64,000 nt of DNA from Mesaphorura yosii (taxonomy: Eukaryota > Arthropoda > Collembola > Poduromorpha > Tullbergiidae). Below, in pieces: positions 48,017 through 59,101 of this stretch. The notes below the pieces were generated by a model that was not told where the DNA came from, made no database searches, and was given only the letters and a program-made list of their open reading frames with translations. The position numbers and the translations under genes are program-made. How positions within the stretch are numbered: the first letter of the stretch is position 1; each line of letters begins with the position of its first letter. The DNA lies in assembly GCA_009869945.1 (NCBI GenBank), contig WIXG01000190.1, forward strand, positions 89,667 through 153,666, read 5' to 3'.

Positions 48017-51000
48017 ATGAAGTCTAAGAATCCGCTATACTTTACTTTCCTCGTGTGGTCCATCCTGTTGGGCTTTCTCTACTCTCAATTGATGGATGTC
48101 ACTGCGGACGGTTCATGTGAGAAGGACCGACTTACTGTCTACCGGGTGATCATGAACACGTTTTGGTCCCGTGAACTCTTTCCGTAAGTAATTCTCTGGC
48201 CTTCACACAGTTGCTACAACACTTATACTTCAGAAGCAGCATTCAGAGTTTTTTGCTCAAATTTTATATGATCCCATCTTTTAGTCAGCTATAGTGACTA
48301 ATTACTTTCACTCCCATTATAGGAAGCACTTTCCCGACTGGAGACCGAAGGCCCAGTTTTCTAAACTAATTGGTGAGTGAATGTTCATAATTCGTTAGTT
48401 CCAAATTCCAGTAGTGAATAAGAATGTATGGCCACAAATCCATGATCACTGCGCACAAGAATGCGCTCAGAGGATCGTCGTTCCCGTTCCTGGCGCTGCT
48501 AGCGTCCAATTTTTTCTACTCACATCATGACGCAACAAGCGCAAAAGTGAAGTTTCTAGTACGTATCGAAAAGTCTGACCAAAACCCAGAGGAGTGATAT
48601 AGACGTTAATGTAATGTCAAAAAACAAGATTTCTGTTGCTGGCTTGGGATGATGGAACGGATTGAAGTTTGATTTTCACAAATTAGGTTGTCAAGAAAGG
48701 AAGGCTTCAATGAATGGTTTTGTTGCAGAAATTTATGAGATCTGCGAGACAGGTGCGTCGGTGCATGTTTTCTTCGGAGGAAATGAATCTCGGCGTTGTT
48801 ACTGCACGCTATTTACATGGAGGGAAGCGCTGGGCACTCATGCGGCGTTGTTTGGTAGGATTATAGTAAGGACTGTGTTAACACTCAGCACATGTCGTAC
48901 AACTCAGGCGGTGGAAAGTTTTCTTGCCAAGTGCCAACAACGCTGCGTATTACTATGATGGTGAAGCAGTTTTCGCTGTCTGATTTCATAAAATATATTC
49001 ATGCGAGAAAAGTATCTTGTAATGTACGCAATATATCATGCACACTCGTAGCGTGTGGATATTCCGATCCATAACATATTGCCTGAAATAATAACAATTG
49101 AGAAATCTTTACATATGTACGAAATAATAAGGAGGATTATGGGCTCGCTAAAATATGGAGAGTTCCAATACACGGAAGTCATTTTTATCGATGGTGTGAA
49201 ATGCTCCATGCAGAGATATGCGAGATGATGGCGTGAGCAGTTGAACAGCTCATATTTCAAACTGAGCCAATAATATCTCGTTATTGCTGATGTGCTGATT
49301 ACTCGTTCGCGCGGTTTTAGACACTTTGAAGTATTTATGGGTTTGGGTTCACACACTGACGAGGTGAATTTGATAATGTCGTCATAATTCCGCAATAGCC
49401 TTCAGGCGTGTGTGCCCTTCACTCTTTCACTGGCAGAAAGATTGAAAGAGCTCATTCTCGGAATTTGCAAGCTTTCCGCTTCCTCATTGTCTGCCAGATG
49501 GAATTAGAGAGGAATAAAATACGAATGCGGAAAATTCGAGTTGGCATCGCAAAAGTGCCGCACGTAATTTGTGTCTCGTCGAAACCTGTTTAATGAGTTT
49601 TATGTTTCCTGCACTGTGCGGATACGGAGTCCTGATATTTATTGCATTAAGGAGTGCCAGTGCAAATAATGCCAAAGTACAAGACTTCCCTTTTACTCCC
49701 GTCTGATCCGCACCTCATTAACGAAATAAGCCTGTTAATAGCACCACAATTAGAACACCCATCTGCTTTCAACTAAAGCCGAACAATCTCATTTTGTTTT
49801 CAAACATATTTCATCCCTTATTAATGTTGATTTTTTACTTGAATTACTGGGTTTTGATATTGCTTTTAACCTTTTCCACCGAGCCAAACTCCTTTTGCAA
49901 TTTGTAATGGGCCGGGAAGGAGAAAACTTCCAACTCGAGCGGCAGGGCCCCAACCCATCGTAGATTCGCCATGCACGCACAATAAGTAGTCCAGATGCTA
50001 AGCCTGCTGTGAGACTAACAGCGCTCTTTGGCCTTTTCTTCTGGCAATCCATTTCCACGCGGAATGTCTGAATTCGACTGTATTTAGAGTGAAAACTTGG
50101 ATTTTGTTTTAGTCGAGCTCTGTTAAAGCACAGTTTAATCTGGCACGTGAAAGTTACTTTGTTACAATAAAGTAAATATGCTACCAAGACGGCGAGTAGG
50201 ACACTTTCTCATTGTCTGTAGAATTTATCTTATTCGGTGGGTATTGGAAAGTGGAAGAGACCGGAAATTGAATAGAAGAGAATTGATGAGGTAGGCGCCT
50301 AGAGTGGATTGGATGTGACTCCTTTTACCAAACATATTAGAAGATGGAATGGGTTAGGAAAGCGGATTTCTCATCCACTTGCTCCTCTTAATAGCGGCAT
50401 GCTATTTTGCTGTTGCTGCTGAGGAACATGACCAGGCCACGGTTGAATGAGCAATCTAGCGCTCTGCAAACACAAAGAAAGCAACACAAAAGCTTTCACT
50501 TAGCATTCGGTTGAATCGGACCACTTAAGAATCGGACTGCTAAAAACCTTAATTAGTATTGCATCGTGATCTTTGCTACTCCGCTTTGGAAATACTGATC
50601 ATTCTTTTCAGGAGGTCTGGTAGTCTGAAATAGCGCTGTGTGTGTAATAACATTAGACCCGCTCGGCTTTTCTTTCTTTGCATAATAATAGACATGCCTT
50701 TTCGGTGCTCTCTCTCACTCCTTTCTTCAAGGAGTTATTCATCTAGAATATTAAGTATCCTCTTTAAGACAAAATGAAACATCAGTCGCATCCTTCAGTG
50801 TGGAGGTACAGGAATCAGCTCCCTCGATATTGTTCCGCTTGAGAGTAAAGTAAATTCCAACTTCGGAATCAATATGCCTGCCCATGCTTATCAAGACCGA
50901 TTAAAGTTGAAACAGACTCGTCTTCTCAACTTGAGACATGCACATCTTTAATTTAACACTATTTACACTTCGCCAATGACCGGCACTCTCCGGAGAGCTC

Positions 51001-54000
51001 CTCTCCCCGAAAGTTTGGAGAGTCGGGGCGGATCGGAGAGTTCGGCTCCGACGGGGGGCTCAAAACGGAGCGGGTCGGAGCGCCGAAGCTGGAGCGGAGC
51101 GGAGCGTAATGTTGAAATGCCATTCATTGCTCTTCGCAAAAGACGTAAGTCAATACGCCAGTTCATGGAGTCCAACTGTCCGTCGATGGAACACTCTTTA
51201 CTCTAATCCGATGTGCTCGGTGTAGGCGAGAAGCCGTGCAACCACGCTTCCGGACGAACTCGTTAGGTGGAACCTTCAGTCTAGCCGAATTCTAGAGCCA
51301 ATTTTACGTCTTGAGGCTTTATGGATTATTTTTATTGTCGATCTGCAATTATACAATTTGAGTAGAGTCATTTTATCACAATGAATCTTGTTACTTGTTA
51401 TTGCAGGGCGTTCGCACAACGAAAACTACAACCTGTTCTCGATGAACGAAAGAGTCTCCGACGGAGTCAAAGTGTTTACTGAGACTGGGCAGAGCGACCT
51501 GCTGGATCGAACCTCTCAAGGTGGTGGCGGCGTTTACGACGAATTCAATGCCCCACCGATTGTGACTGGCGTCGGACGAACTGAGACCAAGTTTTTCGTC
51601 GATGGGAATCATTCACAGGTAGCAGTAACTGCGAGTTACAATGGAAAAGTCGTATTGTTGCCATTTGCGACTGAGCGCACCCGCGTCGTTCCTCTTCATT
51701 TGCAGGTGTCTTTAATGAGCAGATTAATTCCGAGTCCAGGTAATTCTTTTCTCGTAACTACGAAGCCTTTTCCTTTCGCGAGAGCCATTCGGTGCACATT
51801 TCCGCTTTCAGTACAACTGAGTGTTAATTACGAACCTGAGCTCTTTAGACTCAATGATTTGCAGTTACGATCTGTTCAGCTTTAAATAAATCATCGCCCA
51901 CGCGTTATTGCGAGATAGTATTCAGTGGAGCGTAGCAAAACTCGAACCAATTAATCCTTTCGCACTGCGTACAGGGAAATGTGTTGTTCTCATGAAAGGA
52001 AATTTGATGTAAGTCAGTTTATGCGGAAGTCGGCCCTTTGAGCAACCCAAATAAGAGAGGCTGCAGCCTTTGAGCCGGATAATAATACGATGCAATGTTT
52101 CCGTCAGAGTGTCCACATGTGCATATAATCCTTTGATTAAACTTTTCCACGCGTGCACTACGAACATTATTGTCCTTCCTTGTCACTCGCCTCCTGCCTC
52201 GGCGTGCCATGAAAGCTAGCATCTCAAAAGGACCTTTTCATACTTACACGGACGTGCACCATGTAATCAAATCTCGTATTCTCGTGTACTACGTCAGAGT
52301 GAAGACCTGAGTCTTGTACATTCTCAACGAATGCTTCGTGAAAGACATTTTTATTACAACTCTTCCGTGTTTTGTTTTGTTAACATAATTTTATGTCTCA
52401 CGTAATTTCTTTGCACGGTGAATGTGCACGCAGACTGGTTTGTCGGAGTCGATTCCGTCGACCTATGCAGCAAAGGAACGTGGCTGACGAGCTTAATCTT
52501 ACAGGTGAGACTTTCATTTATTTTCTTAGGATGCTGGATTGAAACATAAAATGCTCAACCGGCCTCGGCTTTCTCTCTACGATTTCCACCTGCATCGGTC
52601 ATGCTTTCTATCCTTTTTTCCATCTCCTCTCCAATGCAATCTTCTCTATAGCACTTTCACCGACTCGCATGTGCCTTCAGACTTCATTAAGAGCGTGTTT
52701 CTGTTTGTGACTTTTCAGGCGGACCCGTTGGACAGTGGCACGGATAACGGACTGACGTTCACAGGTCTGAAATTGCTTTTCGCTAAATTGCGAGTATACA
52801 ATACCTTGCTATATCCGCTTGTTATTTTATGTCAAATAATTTGCAGACAGTTGACGCAATAATTAGTCCCGTATACATAAATCTGGATTGACGTGTCTTG
52901 CATGACAAATGGGAAATGCTTGGGAACAGTTCTTTGCTTGTGCAGAGAATGCGTTGCTACTTCAGGCGGGAGTCATGCAGACAACTGACGATTTGAACGT
53001 TATTTTGAAAAACCAATTTGCTTTCAAATTTTTAAAATAATAATTAAGAAACTGTCATTCCCAGATTCCATCAAAACAAGAAACGACCACACACACCAGG
53101 CTTCACATTTCTTGAAAGCAAACAACAGTTTTTGTTGCCTGCTCTGATATATTTGACCAAATGATTCTGGTCGAATTGAACAAAATCAGGGTAGTAGCTT
53201 CTGCTATAGAATAGTCGAGGACAATTTCATTGGAACCTATAACGTCTGTTGGAAATGAGAGCAAGGCTGGAGGCTCGAGAGTCTGTATCTGGATTTGATT
53301 TCGTGATTTGCATTCCACATGGCTGAATCCCGTCTGCACGTTGCTAATTCGCCAACGCGCACTTGAGTTGGAAGTTTCAATCCGCTGTGTGACGCTGAGC
53401 AATGTTGTTAATGTTTCAGCCCCAAATTGGCCGACGGAACCGCGTGGATTGGTAACAAAGCTCACGACTCGCCATCCGAACCATCCAGCCTCGTCGTTCT
53501 TTGACAGTGACAGAGAAAGTTTGCCACCGATTGCATCTTTCCAGTTTCTCAAAGTAAGTAACAGTAACTAATGAAACTGGAGCGGTCGTCTGAAAATAAA
53601 GCAGGAACGTGTGGCATACGATGGGGAAGCACAACGGCCACGAGAAATAAAGAAAAAAGAAAGCAAACTGTCATGAACGAGTTTCTCTCATTCGCTCTCG
53701 CACGTCTGCCACGGAATCTGTTCGTGAGTATAGTCGTCTATATTCTTATATTTAGCATTCTGTTTTTGTTGGTTTGTTGAAGGTGAAAGAGTACGAGTTA
53801 AGTCAAGTCTTTAATCATCCAGTCGAGTCTGCAGCGGAGTTTTCGAGTAACGATGTATTTGATTACAAAGTCCATCCTCTCCAGACCAATTTGAAATTTG
53901 GTACGATTGCCTCGTTCACTCCTTCCTCCAAGTTCAAGCCAAATGTATTGGAAAGGAAAGAAATCATAAGAAAAAATAATAAGGGAAAGAAAACGAAGAA

Positions 54001-54061
54001 ATTAAGTAAGAACAAGAAACTTTCTCTCCTCCTAAATCAATTGTATTCATGTGGTGCCTGA
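48017..54061 (+). CDS. Mindin/spondin-2-like protein lacking the thrombospondin repeat
   Basis: Secreted matrix protein of the F-spondin/mindin family. Eight exons: 48017-48183, 48323-48372, 51407-51618, 51706-51739, 52434-52504, 52719-52764, 53420-53553, 53783-54061; 330 residues. A signal peptide (about residues 1-23, FTFLVWSILLGFLYS) is followed by the spondin-N domain: FPDWRPKAQFSKLIG, ETKFFVDGNHSQ, RLIPSPDWFVGVDSVDLC, LDSGTDNGLTFTAPNWP, HPNHPASSFF and SLPPIASFQFLKVKEYE. The last exon ends in a lysine-rich tail (KKTKKLSKNKK) and stops at 54059-54061 with no WxxW/Cys thrombospondin repeat, unlike vertebrate SPON2 and unlike the paralogue at 55078-59101. A GTAAGA donor-like site at 54006, in the same phase as the paralogue's junction to its repeat exon, leaves open a spliced form. 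Intron 2 is 3 kb. Confidence 0.85.
50981..51108. repeat. GC-rich GGAG/GGAGC simple-repeat island
   Basis: Inside intron 2 of the plus-strand spondin. Purine-rich GGAG, CGGAG and GGAGC units recur on the plus strand, with complementary CTCTCC units at the left side, in an otherwise AT-rich region. Because of the low stop-codon content both strands are open here, which explains the two opposing frames at 50963-51206. Confidence 0.6.
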
Positions 54062-55077
54062 ATGCGCTCGGTTTTTATTTTTGTAAAAGTACAACACACG
54101 TCAGCCAGACGCAACAGCAAAATAGTTAATTAATTACAAAGAAATTTTAAGAAACGAAACTTTTCCTAAACTGTGAAACTCACAAACTAAAGTATTTCGC
54201 AAATTACATTTCTCTCCCTCCTGGACTTTTGCATCCGCGCACCCACTTCTTGACTTTTCACTCTGATGTAGGAAATGCATATTGTAATCTAGGACACGGC
54301 TCGCCTCTCTGCGGTGTCAACTCCTGGTGCTCGCGTCCCAGACGTCACAATCATCACGTTCTCTTCAACTGGGAGGGAAGATGAAGACCGACTGAACAAT
54401 CAAACTCATTTAAGTCAGGCAACAAAAGCATCCAACAAAACAGTCTAATTAAAAAGTTTGAGATTGAATAAAAGAACAGCAGCTTTCTAACCGACGCCTC
54501 AAATTGAATTCAATCGCTTGTCATTTCTTGCCCTCTGTGCTTTGAGACTTTCAATCTCATAGAAAGCGAATAATTCCTTCTCACAATTAAGCTCATCGAA
54601 ATGAAAGCCTGGAATCTACTTTGAGAAATTTCGCGGAATTTTAAAGCAAGGTCCGGTGAACAGATGTACGCAGACCGTGGAGCCCGCGTTCAATTAATGC
54701 ATTCAACATTTGCTAACAATCGGCAGCAGAATCAAGCTCCTTAACTCCTTTGAATAAGCGTACGGGCACGAGAAACGCAAAGAATGTTATCCCAGTACTT
54801 GGGAAATTAAATTTAATGTTGATCATTAGCAAGAGGCAGCATGAGTTGCGTTCATTTCTTGCGACATTACGAAACTTGCGTTGTTGCAGAGTCAAATGGC
54901 ACAAGATTTGTTTCGGCAGTTTTCTTCACACATTGGAGATCAGGAATAACGCGAATCCTATGACACATTAATTACAAACTAATTTGCTACGTTATAATAC
55001 AGCAGGCTGGGTTCGTCTGGCCTTGAACTCTCGCTTCCATTCCCTCATTGCGCCCTGATGAACGGGCGAAGCAAAGT
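54062..55077. other. Convergent 3' region between the two spondins
   Basis: About 1 kb holding both 3' ends. I searched the plus strand here for a thrombospondin-repeat exon (WxxW with flanking Cys) and saw none. Open frames around 54713-54971 are on both strands and unlike known proteins. Confidence 0.45.
54467..54472 (+). terminator. Possible poly(A) signal of the plus-strand spondin
   Basis: AATAAA 406 nt after the stop codon, before the convergent minus-strand spondin. Confidence 0.4.
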
Positions 55078-58000
55078 TCACCAGCTGAAATGATCCGGTC
55101 TGCAATCTCGCTCAGGCGTGCACACTCGTTTCTCGATAAGCGGAGGACATTTCGCTGGCCCATTCTTGCTCTGCATAATGATCGAGCGAGTTCTGTATTG
55201 TTCCGCAGTCTCGCAGGTTCTCGAGGTGCAATCAGACCAATCTGTCCATCTGCTCACTACACACTCGGCTGCACCCACGCGGTTTCCTGTTTCATGAAAA
55301 TTTTTGTCCTATAATGTGAAGAACGCGCTGTATTGTTGGAATCTCACCTCGTATTTTGCGAGACCGTTTCTTCTTTGGTACTTGAGTTTCTCTCTCGGAA
55401 ATTTCTTCCGCAGCGACATGGTTAATTTCTGACCTCACGTCACTCAGCTCGAATTCCTCGGAAGGAGCTGGCGTTTTTCCGGGCAGCGAGTACTCTTTCA
55501 TCTATATCGCGATTATCGAAAATGCCAGGCTGACAATAGCACATAGACAAGCACAGGAGTCGATTTTTGCATGTAAGGCCTGTGAACGTACCTTTTGAAA
55601 CGTGTAACTGGCGATTGGTTTGTGTCTCGCCTTGTCCCTCTCGTAAAATGAGTTAGCTGGATGCGATGGATACTGACTGGTGATTTGAAATACCGGCTCT
55701 TGTGGCTGCAACACGTACAATCAAAATAATCGAGGACGTGGAAGGATATGCTTTCTGCCACAAAGTACTTGAACTACTTACAACAGACTGCCATTTTGGG
55801 GATGTGAACGTGTAACCTGCCCGAAGGAAGCAACATAAATTCGTAATGGCGACGCATAACGGAAGAATAGAACAAGCATTCAAAACTAGTTAAATCGTCT
55901 TACTTGTAGCGTAAGCTTCTAAGCTGATAATCGGAGTAATGCGATAATGCCAACATGATAATGCTCTTTGTTTCTACGATGTAGAATGGAAATGCAAAAT
56001 TTTAATCTTGTTAGTGCTGGATATAAGGTTATAAGCATCCTGTAAAATTCCAGGTTTCGATCGCCGTGGTGATGTCTTCTACTCGAGAATTCCGGCGTAA
56101 TTTTTCTACTTTAACCACGCAGAACTCAACACCAGTTGACGTCATCAACGAGTTCAAATCAACTTGTTTGTATGCGAAAGCGTTGTTGAATCAGTCTCAA
56201 GATGTTGATGGTGATTTGCATTGTCCATGCGCCTTCTTTTTGAGGCCTTGGAATGAGACTAACCTTTAGGACTCTTCCGCCACGTGTATCAGCGTCAGCG
56301 GCAACTTGAAATTACTTAGCTTAAAATTATCTGTGGGCTGACAATGAATATGTTGCTGGAGAGTACAAAGTTTAAACACTTGAGACAGAGACAAAATATC
56401 CAATTCTTTAACTGGGCAAATGTCTGGACTGGCAAATGCAAAGGTCTCATTGCAGCAATGTCCTCGAAAGTGTTTTCGCGACAGAAGGTGCTTCGCACAC
56501 ATACGCGAATTCAAAATACTTTGAAGCAATCTTGGAAGATAAACAGACACACGAAAAAACGGATTTCGCAATTTCATAGTAGCAGTGATATGTTGACACT
56601 TGGTCGTAACACATCTGAGACATTTGGAACGCGTAATCTTGTGGAGTTTTGTTTTTCTTTGCATTTCTTTGTGCCTGGAGTGAGTAGACTAGACGTTCAA
56701 TTCAGCCTCATATGATGTGCGCCTTATATTCAATTTAAAGTAAGCTCTCTGCAATAATGCTATTCTGACAAAGCAAACACTTATGCACGGGTAGATTAGA
56801 AATAGTCGAACACTTTAACAGAAAACTGAAATGAAAAACCTTGCGGGAGTTATAAGTCGAAATTTCAATAACAATTGCGATTTGGTGAAAGAATCTAATC
56901 CAGCAGGTGGACAACTAGCATTTCAGTATGCTCGATCAGTGTACAGTAAAGCGCGTATTAAATTATATTTTAACCAAAGGCTCATTGCATACTGCACTTT
57001 GGACTTGCCGAATCAATAATTGATTCCCCCGTCGCAGATCGCTCTGAGATCCGAGCAAATTTTGCACAGGGCGGTTAAATAGGCGCATTAATTCACGTCG
57101 AGCGCTCAAAGTACGGTGAATCACGAAAGCAGTTTATGTAAAATCGGCTAACGAGTTTTCTCGTTTAACTTTCACTTGCAAAGTACTCCTTAACATGCAA
57201 AATGTACTTTAGCGCATTATCATTTTCTAGTTTGACGGGTTCGCACGCGCAGTATGACCAGAAACTAAAGTTTTGTGCAGCCAAAAGCAAAGCAGGTTAA
57301 ATTATGTGCTAAATGGAAAAACTAAAGGCATAAAAATTTAGTGAGTAAATGATATGTTACCATTATCTATTCCTCCATCAATTGCGTCAACCTACATCAC
57401 AAAAAAACAGGACAGAATCGGCAACTGTATCGCACATCCGGAGTGAAATACGAGAGAACAGTTTTACGAGGACACTGGCCAGTTATGATGGAACGCAATC
57501 AGTCTCCGTCGTTGGCAAGCGGACGCTATTCACGTTATGTGAGAAGAGAAACACTGAGAAATGTGTTTATTTTTGTTGGCCCGGAATTGAAATCCATTAC
57601 CTCAATTGTTAATGTCTGGATCCATTCATTCTGCTCCGGCGAGCAAAGCTGAACGCTGTCCACTCCCACGAACCAGTCTGCCAAGAAAACACGGAGTGAG
57701 TAACCGTTTAAACGGGACGACCAATTTCCGCATTTCGGCGTCATAAATCGATTGGTGTGTATAAACAAGGGCTTTAAAATAATTAACAACGGCTTTAATG
57801 ACTTTAAATAAATAAATCCTCAGCAATTCGACAACCTTGCGTCATGTGCATCATGCGTGTGCCCATTGACAGTTGGCTCTTTCCTTTCGAAAGCATTCAT
57901 AAGCTATTTTTATCCTTGCATCCGCATTGTGCCGGGACTCACTGCATGGGATTTTTGTATGCTGTGAAGAGGATTTGTGTGCCCGGGCGGTCTGCGTTTT

Positions 58001-59101
58001 GCCAGGTTGAATAATGGAAGAGAAGAAAGAACGGGCTTACCTGGACTGGGAATGATTCGACTCACAGCGGAGACCTGAAATATGACGTGCGCATCGGATG
58101 GAGTATTTATTGTGAGTGTATTTGTATGGCTTGGGGTTGGGAGCGCATTTGAGTTACTTATGTGGAATTACGTTGGATTGATGTTATGGCAGTGAAAGGA
58201 ACTCACCATGGAGTGATTATTGTCAACAAAGAAACGAGTCTCGGCCTGACCTTCTCCGTGTGGAATATTTATCGAAGTGAAAGCATCATAAACCCCAGCT
58301 GTGCCTTGCGAAAACTCATCCAAAATATCTGAAATTCCTGATTCCAGAAATTTCTTCAGACCTGCACACATTTTGGATATATTAATTCATCAATTATCAG
58401 TTGAAGTTCAAAGAGAGACAGGTAAACATTAAAGAAATTTAATGAACAGAATAACAGCGCATTTTGATGTAATTAACAATTAGTTTTCAATTGAAGTGTA
58501 AGTGAGTTAGAGAGACAAGTAAATCTTAAAATAAGTTTTATGAAATAACAGAAAGTAACTTAAGGCGCCTTACCCAATGAAGCAAATGATCCAATTCGAA
58601 ATAACGTGAACTCGGAATTGTGAGATCTCCCGACTACCTTACTCCACTGCGCGGGCCTGAAAGTTACAACATAACAGACGAGTTGAGTGTCACGGGTTGG
58701 CACGGCCCGAAGAATGAAGGAGCAGCTATTGTATTCAGTACATTGAAAGAGAAAATAAGGAGAAAATAAAAGTAATGTCCTTCTTCAAAATCATAATAAT
58801 ATTTGATTCTACATGAGGAGGAATGTGAATAAAAAGTAAATACTGACGGTCGAAATGTAGGATAATCTTTCGGAAAGTCTTCTTTGGTCCAATAAGTTTT
58901 GAATGTTACTTGATAGAGAAGAAGCCGATTCGTCGAGCAATCGCTCTCTGCCTGTACCAGCGAAATGAAAAGAAAGAGCACCAACAAGAAACAAACTGTC
59001 ACAACAAATATTCCATTCTCTCGTCCACTCTTCCAACAACTTTTCCTCCCCGTCTTCTTCGTAGAGCGGCAGTAGCTTCGAGGCCTCTCGCAGTACTTCA
59101 T
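55078..59101 (-). CDS. Mindin/spondin-2-like protein with thrombospondin repeat
   Basis: Secreted matrix protein, paralogue of the plus-strand gene at 48017. Ten exons right to left: 58848-59101, 58574-58656, 58207-58361, 58041-58074, 57601-57677, 57361-57391, 55782-55816, 55592-55705, 55348-55501, 55078-55286; 381 residues. About 30 basic residues precede a strong hydrophobic segment (FVVTVCFLLVLFLFISLVQA), so the signal may act as an anchor or the true start may differ. Spondin-N blocks: QWSKVVGRSHNSEFTLF, AETRFFVDNNHSM, SRIIPSPDWFVGVDSVQLC, VDAIDGGIDNGYTFTSPKW, YPSHPANSFY, KPIASYTF. The last exon encodes one thrombospondin type-1 repeat (CVVSRWTDWSDC, EQYRTRS, six cysteines) ending ...CRPDHFSW. 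Two acceptors fit it (exon top 55286 or 55268). Exon 57361-57391 is only 31 nt and is followed by a 1.5-kb intron. Confidence 0.87.
58391..58551. repeat. Degenerate tandem duplication in a spondin intron
   Basis: Two related blocks (about 58391-58457 and 58477-58551) in intron 2 of the minus-strand spondin. Both run CAATTA...TTGAAGT...AGAGAGACA.GTAAA.....ATAACAG with small insertions. Confidence 0.45.

Noticed and set aside
49789-50187. 132-codon minus-strand frame in spondin intron 2
   Set aside because: No recognisable domain or poly(A) signal, and unusual composition; treated as chance.
50963-51206. Opposing 70-76 codon frames
   Set aside because: Produced by the GGAG/GGAGC simple repeat, which lacks stop codons in both directions.
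55900-55921. 20-nt candidate exon (LRSLRY) in the minus-strand spondin
   Set aside because: Phase does not fit its neighbours; the 31-nt exon at 57361-57391 fits both phase and the family sequence.
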